Below are positions 43,822 to 54,854 of a DNA stretch of 64,000 nucleotides, piece by piece; within the stretch, counting starts at the first letter, position 1; each line of letters opens with the position of its first letter. The notes beneath the pieces were generated by a model. It had not been told where the DNA came from, searched no databases, and saw only the letters and a list, made by a program, of their open reading frames with translations. A program made the position numbers and the translations under genes. This DNA comes from Neurospora crassa OR74A. Taxonomy: Eukaryota; Ascomycota; Sordariomycetes; Sordariales; Sordariaceae. The stretch spans positions 2,976,001 to 3,040,000 of the forward strand of contig NC_026502.1 of assembly GCF_000182925.2 (NCBI RefSeq), written 5' to 3'.

Positions 43822-44828
43822 TTACTTCCCACTCCAAGCCCCCCTAAACCTACCGACCACCTCCTCCGCCGTCTTCTCGTCCCTTATCCGTTGCTGCAAA
43901 TACCCCTTCAGATCCTCCCAGAACTCTTCCGTCTCCAGCACCGCCGGACCACTGAGTCCTTGCGCTACTGGTCCTGCTGCCGCTGCCTCTGTACTTCCAC
44001 TTTCCTGTGTAACATCCTTCATCTCCACCTCGGGCGACTCCGACACTTCGGGCTTTGTTGTATTCGCAGTCGCAGCCAACCTAGCCTCCCTCGCCGCTTT
44101 CGCCTCTGCTGAATCAAACGTCGCTTGCCCACCCATCACCATCAAACTAAGCTCTAGTTCTCCCCCTCCCTCCGGTACTACTGAAGAACCAGTCGAAGCG
44201 AGAACCTCCTTCAGAGACTTGACGTCGCCCACAGGTTTCTTGTTGAACAAGACCTTCAGCTTGTCCACTGGCATGCCTGTCTCTTGGGATACGAACGTCT
44301 TGATGTCGAGGATCGAAGTGGTGGCGAGCGGTTGAGGAGTCGGGAGGGAGAGGGAGAGGGTGGGGTTGCGGGCGGAACGGATGTGGACTACCACTGCTGC
44401 TGCTGCTGCTGCTGCGGCGGCGTCGCCCGAGGATGGGGTAGCGGCGCCAGGGGTGGTTGAGGTGCTGGTGCCGGTGGAAGCGGCGGAGGCGGGAGTTGAG
44501 CCTGGGGCGGGAGCAGGGCGAGAAGATGGCTTACGGAAGGGACGGAGAGAGGGGTGGTGCGGGAGGATGAACTGTTTGTGAAAAAAAAAAAAAAAGAAGG
44601 GAGTTAGTTAGCTGGTCTTGATATGATGGGTTTGTTGAGGGGATGGAGGGAGGGGGAGGGGGGAGGGAAGAGGTGACGTAGGTTACTAGAGACAACAACA
44701 ACAAAAGAACTCACAGGAGTACTGGCAGGATAGGTCCTAGGGTCTTCTACGTGGTCGGCCGAGATCTTGGTCGGCTTGGTGTCCAAGATAGCCAAGAAGG
44801 TTTTGGCGAAAGCTACTTCGGTGGCCAT
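43822..44828 (-). CDS. get5: GET5/MDY2-like ubiquitin-like domain protein
   Basis: Likely the fungal Get5 homologue, which with Get4 and Sgt2 passes tail-anchored proteins to Get3 for insertion in the ER. Exons 44828-44715 and 44571-43822 give 287 residues. The N-terminus (FAKTFLAILDTKPTKI, then DHVEDPRTYP) matches the Get4-binding helical segment of filamentous-fungal Get5 proteins. An alanine/serine-rich linker with an Ala run follows. The ubiquitin-like domain starts near residue 98 (VVHIRSARNPTLSLSL) and includes DIKTFVSQETGMPVDKLKVL and NKKPVGDVKSLKEVL, ending ELSLMVMGG. The C-terminal ~110 residues contain an acidic linker and a helical end (WEDLKGYLQQRIRDEKTAEE). The intron is 143 bases and ends in CACAAACAG. 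Family assignment is by overall pattern; orthology is probable. Confidence 0.8.
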
Positions 44829-46012
44829 TGTGATGGGCTGGCAGCAAGTAGCTGTTGCGATTCGTACGTAGAGATGGTGTTGTTAAGGTTTGTCGCAACA
44901 AGCCCTGGAGCTTCTGGTAGCGCGCAAAGCTGCTGTCTTTCAGTTGTTGGTGTTCGTCGTGATGGTGACGACGGATGATTCTTTGGTGCGTGTGTGATTC
45001 CGACGCAACGGGTTGTAATGGAGGGATCTCTCGCGAGGTGGTTGTTGGTGCTACTTACGCTTGGTGTTGCTAGAACCTATCGGACAACGTCAGTGCTCCT
45101 GCCACAAGCTCTCTGGGCTGTGACGGCGACGGGGACCGGGGTGGGGTCTGGCGGACAGGGGGAAGGGGGAAGGAGATGAAAGTGGGGTCAAAACTTTCTT
45201 ATCTTATCGGAGATGCTTCTCTTGACTTCCAGCCTGTGACCTGTGGGTAGCTCTTTCTGTTCCTGTTAATGCTTCAAGGATGGGAGCTCTTGTGACAGAA
45301 GCCGTTTGACAGTTGTGCTCACGTTTTTCATCCCGCTTCACGCCCGATTCTTCAATCTCTCATGGGGTGCGTTGGCCTCGCAGTCAAGTTACTGCCGCCA
45401 TCGATTTTGATTGATGATATCTCAGAAACAACTAAGTGTAGATGTCGAAGCAATGCTGGTCGCCCAGTGCTTGCCATTATATGCCGTTGTCTTTCAACCT
45501 CATCCAGCCAATCCATCCATCCTTCACGGTCCTTTGTCTTCTCACCATCTAGCATCTTCGCTAGGCCACTACCGCGTACCCTTCTCTTCCTCATACGCTT
45601 CCGCAACCCGCCACTCACCCCATCGTTCAATAGCCTTGTCATCCGCCCCCCACCCCCATTCCCAGTACTATAGTACAATATACAGCTGTAGTCATACAAC
45701 GTCAGTGCTAGTGTAGCCTCCCAACTCACAGGGCCTATTCTCAGCATCACCCACGATTATACTGGATATGGTTTTGAAACCCCATCGAAGACGGACGAAG
45801 AAGTGAGAAGAAAAAAGGTCATATCGGGTATGGAAAGAAATGAGAATAAGAGAGAAAAGAGTCATCATAGCATCGTAAAACAAAAAAAGAAAAAAAAACC
45901 TTTCCCTTGACCGCCAACCGCCTGACGACCGACCGCATGCCAATTGCACGATAGACAAAATACCAACCCAACCTAACCGAACCGACCGACAAAGAAAAAA
46001 AAGGGGTATCCT
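44829..46012. other. Intergenic: get5 promoter side and byr4 3' flank
   Basis: 1.2 kb between two minus-strand genes. It holds the get5 promoter and the byr4 3' UTR; A-rich runs at 45884-45898 and 45991-46001 may be in the latter. No gene is recognised. Confidence 0.42.
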
Positions 46013-49000
46013 TTAGTTTTCCACTGTCCCTTTGACAATATCACGAATAGCCCATTTCCACGCCTCACCACGCTGCGACCTCCCCGTCGCCCACGCCTGA
46101 CACTTCTTCCTCCACCTTTCTTCCTCCTCACGCTGCCGACGCACAAACTCCGGCCCGACATCAAACTCCTCGCCAACCAGCCAGTCATCCTTGACGTCGC
46201 TGGTCCTGCCGCTACCCCCGTCCGTGGAGGTGATTGTATGGTCCTCCAAATCGGGGATGTCCTTGAACACGTCGTCCTCGTCATCCATCGCCTCCGAGAC
46301 TGAACCGTTCTTTGACCGTCCCCGCTCTGCTGCCTTGTCGTTTTGCGGACCCAACTTGAGCCAGCACATATTCTGTGGATCAAACACCATCCCCTTGACC
46401 ACCTGGACGCCCTTGGTCGTCCCAATGTTGGTGATCAGAGCTGGGCGCGGTGTCGCGCTCTCCCTCTCGCGCACGGCATGCTGTAGCTTGACTGACGCCG
46501 TCGATGGTGACGATACTGGTGCCTCAAACGCCCGCAACACATTATCGTTCCCTTCCCACCGAAACGTCTCTGGGTTGTAGCACATGCCCTTGACAACTAC
46601 ACGAACAAAGTTAGCATTGATATGTTCTACAACACCATATTTTCATTTTTTTACAGGCACTCACTCTTTGAGTCCTTTGGAGGATTCAAGTTTGAGATGA
46701 GGTGCGGCTTCTGCTGGGGAATTTTGCGCAGCTTCCTGGAAGACTTCATGGTCGCCTGGGGTGGTGCTGATGGGGTTGGTTGGTGAAGGTTACCTCTGTT
46801 GGTTGACAGTTGCGCAACCCGTTGGGCCGTGAGTGGAGCAAGTTGCCCAGAAACGTTGCGCTGGGCCAGACAGGATTCCCGGGCTCTCCGGCTCGCGGCG
46901 GTATCACGAGCGAAACTGGGGACGTTGGAATCGTTAAACCGGGCCGGGGACCGCGACATGACGGGAGGCGAGGGCGTAACGTTGTTTCGATCGTTGGGGG
47001 CGATGTTCTGGTAGAGCCTGTTCCGGGCTTGGGCCTTGGGTCCAGTGTTAACAGGTTGCCTCAAATACTTAGCCTCCGCCTGGGTGGAAGTGGGAAGATC
47101 GTCAAATCCGTCCAGTTCGTGGCCATCTCCAAAGTTCCTAACCCGGAACGGCTTGTTGAGCTGCTTCCGGTTGCCTTCGGCAGCCAAGAAATCGACGGAT
47201 CTGTGCTTGCGCGGGCTGGGCGAGCGTTTGTTGGAGGCCCGGGAGCAAGTTCCTCGGGAGGTAGGCCGATAATCGATACCGCCCTCAGAGTCATGTCGAC
47301 GAAGGTTTCGTGTATTTCTGGTGGAATTGACATTGTACGATTGGGATGCCGATGCTCCAGCCGGCAAGAAAGGGGCAACCGAGGGGACAGAGCCCTTCCG
47401 GCCTGTGGTGACAGTGCTTTCCATATTTCGCACTCGCTCCACTGGGGTCTTTGGTCGTACAGAGCTTTGCGCCCGGGTTGCCTCGGTCCGCGATGGGGGA
47501 CGCTCGTAGCTGCGTGTTGTTGATGATCGTGTCTGGCTTTGAGGCCGAAGACCAGGCATCGAACGCTTCATGCGGAGAAGCTGAGCATTTGTAGTGGTGG
47601 GCTCGGCCTTTTGTGATGTCGCAGTCGTCTTCTGTGCCATGTTCCTACGTGTGGTTGTTGTAGACGGCGCAGGCTGCGATGCCCCTGAGGACATGACATT
47701 TGAAATAGAAGCCTGCGAGTGATGTCCCGAGCGCGTCAGTGATCGTCTTGAGGAGCTCCTCGTATCTGCTTCTCCCGTCTCAGACACAGGCTCGAGCGAG
47801 GACTGTGTTTGGGTTCGCTCATGGCTCACTAACGACCCCATCGATCCCATAGGTCGTGGAAGACGAGAAGCAGCCACGGGCTTGTTGGTGAACTTGAGGG
47901 CCACTGAAGCTTTGGGTCGATTTGGGCTATCGCCTCTAGTGTCCTTGACCTTGATGTTACGATGTAGGGTCAACTTCTTGGAGTCAAATACCTCCCCATC
48001 GCCAATATCCAGTCCAGAGAGGAAGTCTTCTTGCTCCTCTCTGTCTTTCTTCTGGACTCTTTCCACAATAACTGGTTCTTCCCGAATCCGTTCCGAAGAC
48101 CTGCTTTGCCGGCGACGGTGCAATCTCTCCTCCCAGTTGAGTGGTCCCGGGGGCAGGATGATGCCATCAAATTCGTCTTCACTTTCTGCTACAGTAGAGC
48201 TTGCTATGCTAGGGCTAAAGGCTGACACAGATGAGGTTGAAAAGGCATGGTCGCGACGGGTACCGCCGAAACGAGTTCCAAGACTCCCTTCGCCCCACTC
48301 GAAGTCATCCGAGGTGTTGAGGGTCGGAAGCTTGGGGGTCTCTCTTCGATTCGAGAGTCTAAGCGTCCCGTCCATCGGGAGCTCAAAATCGTGTTCGAAG
48401 TCGTCTTCATCCGGAGTGACCTTTAGAGGAGTAGCGGGCGTAAGAAAAGTGATGGGCTTTATGGTGTTGCGCCTCTTCTTCACTTTGATAGTCTCAGTCC
48501 CATCCCCAAAGAAATCATTGTCATCATCCTTATCCCGAAAGCGTTCTATGTCGATAAGGCCAGTCGAAGTAAGCGACGGGCGGGATACCTTTCTGACTTG
48601 GACTACGTCCATAGGCTTAACGGTGAGTTTCTGCGGGGGTAAGGCACGGCTTGGAAACGTGTTACTCGCTTTGCGCATGGCCTCTGGACGGCCGAACGAC
48701 CCGCTGATTTTCCGCACAGGCTCCAGGCGACCTGAGAAGGAGCCGCTGGTTCTGCGCGGGGGTTGAGTATGTGGCTGGAACGAGCCGCTAACCTGCCGTA
48801 TCGCCTCTGGGAATTGCGAACTATCCCGCTTCTTGATTTGCAACTGGCCGGCATCGGAAGGGAACTCCAAATCATCAACCCAGTCCTCCTGAATAATCTT
48901 TCTGATTTTCCTCCCACCAAGTCTCTTGATGGTGCCTCCCATAAGGGCTGAGGGAGATACATTTTTCGGTAATGGAATGCCAGCCCTCTCAGCGGCAGCT

Positions 49001-49434
49001 AGGGCGTCCAACGTTGACTTTTCATCGTCGCCTGGCAGATGGACCTGCCTTTCCTCCTCTCCATGGATGGATTCGAAATCTGACCTGAAGGACGAGTGAG
49101 AATCGCGGCGATGGGGGTGAGCGTTGGCCGCGGTGGAGTGGCTGTGAATGGTGAAGTCGTCGCCCTCGATGAGGAAGTCGTCATCGTCCCAGTTTTCGAT
49201 ATCGTCTTCGACCGATGGCCGAGTCTTTAGCCGTAAGGTCTCCATCATTGCCGGCGGTGTCGGCTGGTCCTGCAGGGCAAGGTCCACGCTGTGATGTGCG
49301 GCCAAAGGGTATTGGTGGTGGTATCGGGGGGGTGTCGCAACGGGAAGGCTCCTCTGGTGTAAATGGGGACGTTTTGCGACGTGGAGTGACGACAGCGATC
49401 TAGTCAGTGGTGAGGATTCATAGTCGTCACCCAA
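46013..49434 (-). CDS. byr4: Byr4/Bfa1-like subunit of the SIN/MEN inhibitory two-component GAP
   Basis: Byr4 (yeast Bfa1) is the scaffold half of the GAP that, with Cdc16/Bub2, holds the spindle-pole GTPase Spg1/Tem1 inactive and so restrains septation. Exons 49434-46665 and 46596-46013 give 1,117 residues. Near the N-terminus is the acidic family motif DDIENWDDDDFLIEGDDF (about 77-94). Next comes GTIKRLGGRKIRKIIQEDWV, then a long Ser/Arg/Pro-rich disordered middle with several VSGSF/ISGSF phrases. The C-terminal region has the paired IVKGMCYNPETFRWEG and VVKGMVFDPQNMCWLKLG segments and GEEFDVGPEFVRRQREEEER, then WAIRDIVKG, all characteristic of Byr4/Bfa1. The 68-base intron has a GTGAGT donor and GTGTAG acceptor and separates DSK from IVKGM. 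A 200-codon frame at 50006-49404 overlaps the start in another frame; see findings. Confidence 0.93.
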
Positions 49435-52400
49435 GACCCTGGGGCCCGCCGATCACTATCCCAAAGCCCTAGCGAGGATTCCACCTGGACCCCCTTTACA
49501 CGAGCGATGCGACGGCCGAATCCTTGTTGATCCGAAGTTGGAATGCCTATCGGGTGATGTTCCAAGCAGCCGGGATGAGCAGAGTGATTAGCGTTGGCAC
49601 GAGTGCGACCAGGGCGTTGGTGTCGGGATGCAGGGCGGGAACGGTGGATGAAGATGATGGAAAGGGCGAGGTTGGCGGGTCGTGGGCGTATGGGTTGTGT
49701 GAAATGTTGGTTCACGAGGTGGGACTGGATCTTGTTTGTTTTTGCTTGTTGGGGGCCTTGTTCAGTTCTGTTGTCGTTGCTGCTCAGGTGTGGCAAAGTT
49801 CGGTTGGGACAAACAGGATCTGACAGAATGAGGGGCGAGCAAGAAGCAAGTTCCGTGAGCGAATTGGTAAAGTACCAGAATCGGGTAAATGTTGTATCAT
49901 GGATAGACGGATGCGGCGCGTGTGTATGGATAACTGCCGTCGTAGGAAACCTTGATCGAGTGGGCCAGCGACTAATTGCGATGGATAACCTATTGGAAAA
50001 ATGCACGAATCTGCTGCTGTTTTTTTTTTTTTTTTGTTCCTAATGTCGAAGGGGAGGAAATCGGTAGCGCGGTTCAGATCGATTCAACAGGTGGGTGGTA
50101 GGTTTGTGTAGGTAGAGGTAGGTACAAGAGATTGTTGCTGGGTGGGCGCGGGATTGTGAAGAATGAAACTGAGGACGGGAATTGGTTGAGACAGAGAAAC
50201 GGAAGGCTGGGGCATGCACCGACGTACTCAGCACCAGACGGGACTGAATGAGTGGCACAATAGCGAGAGCGCCCAGTGCCCGCCGCCTGGACTGGAATGC
50301 CCGTCCTGAACTGAACGAACGAAATGAATGAAAGTGACTGAATGAATGAATGAGTGAATGGCGTGGCTGGAAGACAGTCAACGGGAGCAGGGAACCGCAG
50401 TCGTGCAGTCGGGATGGTCCAGGGTCTGTCGCGGTCGTGGTCGTCGTGAGGTCGCAGTGGGAGAGAAGAAGCACGAGTGGTCGGGGAGTGGAGACTGGAG
50501 ACGAGACCTGGATGGGGGAGGGCCAGGGGAGTGGGGCATCGAAGGGGAAAAAAGAGATGGAAGGTGGCCCTGAGCTGGCCTTGTGCCTGGCTGGTTGCCC
50601 TGGATGCGCGTGGCTGCGTGGTGGGTGACGCCGCCGCCCAAGGTTTGGAACAGGCGCCGAAACGTCCAATGCGCGGACCTAGAGGTACCTAGCCAAGCTT
50701 TCCAAACCAAGGCAACCTCAAGGCCCGGCTCGTGCCAGCCCAGGGTTAGTGCAGACAAGTGTCATTACACTAAGAGCTGAAAATTTAGCGCAGGGTTAGG
50801 TAGCGCAGGCCTCTGTAGCCTTTACACTACTGTAACAGCCTCTAACCACCTACGACCAAACAGCCGGCCTCCTGCAAGTGGAACCTACTCTAAGTAGGTA
50901 GGTAGGTACCCTGGGCAACCACGCACCGAAAAGGACCATAAAGTGCCAAGCGGGCAAAGCATGCGCAGAACGGGGTTGGGTGGTAGGGTGGCTCGGGTGT
51001 GTTTTGGCTGGTTTGCAAGCGTGTTTGGTCCGTTTTGCATCGTGCATGGCATGGCCATGGCTGCTTTATTTTTTTGTTATTTTTTTGAGGTGGCAGGGAG
51101 CGGGACCTCCATTGCAAGGACAAGGGGCACGCTTCGATTGACAGACAGTGTTCGTGCGAGACGCTACCTAGCCAATCTGTCAACCACCCAGTCGGCTCCG
51201 CGATCAATGTGGATGATTGGTCACTCAATCAGGAGTCAGTGGTCAGTGCTCCCAATCGATGTCTCTTCAGTTTCTTGACCATCTGCGCTGCGAGATGTAT
51301 GGGGATTTACAAGTCGATACAAGCTGGACGAGCAGTGCCCCAATGTCAGGGATATATTTAGACCCAGCTGAGGTCCGTTATTACACTACAGCCAGCGAGA
51401 ACACACTAAGTATGTACAGCATCAACGTCATTACCGTAACATTTGGCGATTGTTGTAAGGTAATCTTCTTTTCTTCCCGGAGACTGTAATAAACAATCTC
51501 GCCAATGGGTACGTCAGGAACGCGAACGGAAATCAGGACCCCCGCACTGCCAGGTGCTTCTGCGTGTTGCCGGCCGGCCGCTAATGTGATTTCTTGCATG
51601 GCACCCCCGATTGATTGCTGCTCTCAGTCCCCCCTCTTGTCCTCTTTGGGCAATTGGCTTGATTCTGCAACTGCACTTCCCTTGAAGTGTGATTGAAGAC
51701 GGCATGTCTTGAAACTCTCATTCGCTGTGATATCCAGTCCAGGGCGACGAATGGCTTAGGTTGGTGGGTGAGTTCTGTTTTCGAATCCTGTCACTGTTTC
51801 TTACACTAAGTAGTAAGTAGTTTACACTACAAAGACACACTGCTGCCTTTTTGAACTCCAACCGCGCCAACAGAACCACGATCCAATCAATAGACTTCAA
51901 TGGAGTTGTTTGGTGCTGTTGCCTACAGAAAGAAAACCATGGCTCGCAGTTCACATATGATATTAATTTGTATTGTCCGTTGACCTCGCAAGCACGCAAC
52001 ATCCTCCCTGTTTCGGCTGCGCACACCGGAACTGTTTCTTTCGAGACATCTTCTTGACGACATTTGGCACGGCAAATGGTGCTACCCGACCGTCATCGAC
52101 GACTCGCTCCCGTCTAGCTGAGCCCCAGTCAAGTGTTTCCTTTCCAAGTAACCCTAAGCACTCAGCTATAACACGCGCTCCCGTTCATTTCGTGCAGCTC
52201 AGCTGCCTGTTTCCACTTCCCCGCATCCTACCATCACTCGAGGATTGCTGGGAACGGGCCGTCAGTGCAGAGTGCCGCAGGCTGGAGTGCCAACCGCCCG
52301 CCCTCCGTTTCTGTCGCTCACCGTCAACACCATCACACCTTCAGTCGTGACGTCCGACTCCGTTACGATTCGTCACCACCCGCTCCCCAAGTCAAAGGGT

Positions 52401-52771
52401 TTCAAACGGTGGCTTATACCTACTACAGTATAGTACTGTACTCTTCTGAGACCATTACGTGCATTCACAAGCGCAAAACTCACATCAGCTCTTGTTTCAT
52501 CTGAGCTTGGTTGACCATCCGCATGTGCTCATCCAAATTGGGTTGATTAATCCACCCATAGGGCAGAACCTGGACGGGAGCCCCAACGACCATCGGACCA
52601 AGGCGGCGGCAACGCGGATCGCGGATCGTGACGTTGGCACACACGCAGCCTGCATCACGAAACGGCGATCCCGTCTTTGCCCCCAAAATACCATCATCTC
52701 AATCCCACTTTTTTTTCACATTTTCACAATAAGTCTCACTCAAAGCACTTTATTGTGCAAGCCACGCAAGG
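49435..52771. other. Long divergent region, byr4 / xrcc4
   Basis: 3.3 kb with no confirmed gene. It includes a 16-base T run at 50020-50035 and a GAAT/GAAC/GAGT-type repeat at about 50314-50359. There are several TAGGTA/TACCTA motifs (50096-50132, 50683-50692, 50893-50910, 51165-51171). A minus-strand frame at 52697-52480 runs into a perfect GTGAGT donor but gives no recognised protein. The right end is the xrcc4 promoter and leader. Confidence 0.45.
50314..50359. repeat. Imperfect GAAT/GAAC-type tetranucleotide repeat
   Basis: A short run of GAAC, GAAT and GAGT units in the byr4/xrcc4 intergenic region, imperfect and about 46 bases long. It is a simple-sequence tract with no sign of function. 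Confidence 0.7.
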
Positions 52772-54492
52772 ATGACTTCATCTTCATCCACGATTATCCG
52801 TATCCCCCGGACCGATACCGATCAGGAGGATGAGTGCATCCTGGGCGATGTTGTCCACTCGGGAGGGTCATCCGCGAGGGGATCGAAACCGCTGAATCTC
52901 AAAATTATTGCTACGGAGGGTGAAGAACCGTATGCGCTCACGCGTAAGTCCCCCGGAATCTTGTCGTTATTTTTGCTGCTTTATTCCGAGGCCTTTGTGC
53001 ACCGATGATCTCCGCGGCATGGAATTATGCAGGGGCATTTACCCTGCTATGCTCATGTCGGTGCATCACCTCAAGCAATCACCACCAAGCCGTGATGCGT
53101 GCCATCTGTTGTAGTGACACTTGTAAAGAAACAAACCTTAGTCAAGGGGAATTTACATGATCCGGGCCCGTCGACTAACTAACACATACACCCGCAGTAA
53201 AACATGACCACATTAACGACCTCCGCGCCAGCAGCTCCGCCTGCTCCCCCACAGAATGGCAATCCATCCTATCCTCCCTCTTCATAACCGCCTCGCCAGT
53301 AGAAGGCATCGAAGCCGGCGCCGAAGTAGAAACCCGGGGCAAGAAAAAGTCCATCACCATCACCATCCGTCGCCGCGTAGCGGGCATCAACCAACGGCTT
53401 GGTGCCCTAACCCTCCTTCACTCCCCTTCCTCCGAGATCCAGCTCTTCGACTGGTGTTCGCAACTCGCCATCTCCCGTCAAACCGCACTCACTTCCCTGT
53501 CCACCTCCGCCGCGCAGGTCGCGGATCTCGAGGCCCGTGTGGCTGACCTGAAGAAGCAGTTGGAGGAACTCACGCAGTCCAAGGTTGAGCAGGAGACCGA
53601 GCTGTTGCAGAAGTTCAGGGCGCTACTGAATGAGAAGAAGGCCAAGATTCGTCAGCAGCAGCAAGCTTTGAGCAGTAGAGCAAGGCCAAGGTCAGGTTCG
53701 CGAGAGAGGTTGTTGGGGGTAATTGAGAGTGCGAGGAGTAAGTCCGGAGTTAACGTACCGGAAAGTCAATTGGATGAGGATGAAAATGAGGAGAATGAGG
53801 AAGAAGAGAGTGGTGCCAAGATCGGCAGGATAGGAGGAGGAGGAGGAGGAAGAGGACGCGGAACAGGATCAGCGAAAGCAAGGACAAACACAAGAACCGC
53901 CCGTGTCTCCAGACCAGGAAAACGAAAGGCTGCAAAGGACGTACCATCATCAGACGATGATGGAGACGACGACAACGACCACGCAAAATTCGAAAAGATG
54001 GATGTCGACGAGCCGGAACCTGAGCCAGAATCAGAGCCGGAACCATCATCAAAGACGACCACCATGGGACAATCATCTTCTAGCAAAACCCTCGATCACG
54101 AGGACGTCACTGATAACGACGAGGACGAAGATGAGGTCCTCAATAAGACATCTGACCGCAACACCCCAGACCGCGACGACGATGACGAAACAGCCAGTGA
54201 GCCCGATGAGGAGGATGATGGGACTGTAGAAGCAGGGGACAAGGATCTTGATGTGCCGCCGCCTCCTTCACCGCCGCCTGCTAGACGACAACGCACGGCT
54301 GCGGCATCCTCGACAGCGACGACAACCCCTCAGAAAAAGACGACGGCTTCTGTTGTAGGAAAGGGAAAGGGAAAGGAGACGCTAACGCCCATTTCCCATA
54401 CTAAGAGGGCCGGGGCGACGGCTACGAGAGCGTCTCAGCCTGCTGCTGTAGTAGATGAGGGGAGTGAGACTGAGTCTGATGATGAGTTATGA
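52772..54492 (+). CDS. xrcc4: XRCC4/Lif1-like non-homologous end-joining factor
   Basis: XRCC4 dimers bind DNA ligase IV and bridge broken ends in non-homologous end joining. Exons 52772-52943 and 53198-54492 give 488 residues. Residues 1-145 fit the XRCC4 head (TIIRIPRTD, LNLKIIATEGEEPYALTLKH). A coiled coil follows at about 150-212 (VADLEARVADLKKQLEELTQ). Its end, LLQKFRALLNEKKAKIRQ, closely parallels the conserved FxxxLNEKKxKIR segment of animal XRCC4, the ligase IV-binding part of the stalk. The ~270-residue tail is disordered: Gly/Arg-rich (RIGGGGGGRGRG), strongly acidic, with EPEPESEPEP and repeated S/T-D/E sites, and ends ESDDEL. The 254-base intron is long, but GTAAGT, a CTAACTAAC branch and CCGCAG support it. 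The tail is longer than in human XRCC4 (336 residues in all). It is tail to tail with tfb4. Confidence 0.85.
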
Positions 54493-54854
54493 ATGGACGG
54501 TGGACGTTGAACGCGAGTCGGGGGAGCATGATGTAACGATGGATAATGACTAGACATGTCCCCAATAACAGGTATCGATGGCTGAATCCTATAGTGGGAA
54601 TCCATGTCCAGTAAAGTGATATTCGCAATAAAAGCTGTTTTATGGGTATTAGCACTGCATGTCAGACTCTATGTGTATATGTAGTTTTCCAAGCCTTTTG
54701 TCCGCTTTCGGTAGACATCCCACGAGCAATCTTGTGGGCTTTACCACTCCCTAGTCTCTAATCAGCCTCTTGACTGCCTGGTTCCCCGGCCCAGGACAAA
54801 AGAATCATCCACCATCAGTTACCTCTTCACTCTATTCCATACCTCGCTGAAGAC
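54493..54854. other. Convergent 3' intergenic region
   Basis: A 362-base gap between two convergent DNA-repair genes. It holds both 3' ends; AATAAA occurs at 54627-54632 on the plus strand. Nothing else is visible. Confidence 0.5.

Noticed and set aside
49524-50043. Plus-strand frames of 99 and 149 codons opposite the Byr4 leader
   Set aside because: No family signature; they lie opposite the leader frame and depend on the same composition.
50040-50669. A 209-codon minus-strand frame in the byr4/xrcc4 gap
   Set aside because: Ser/Pro/His-rich with no motif, typical of chance openness in promoter-type pyrimidine-rich DNA.
51770-51800. TTTTCGAATCCTG resembling a tRNA T-loop
   Set aside because: The flanking bases do not pair as a T-arm and no other tRNA parts are present.
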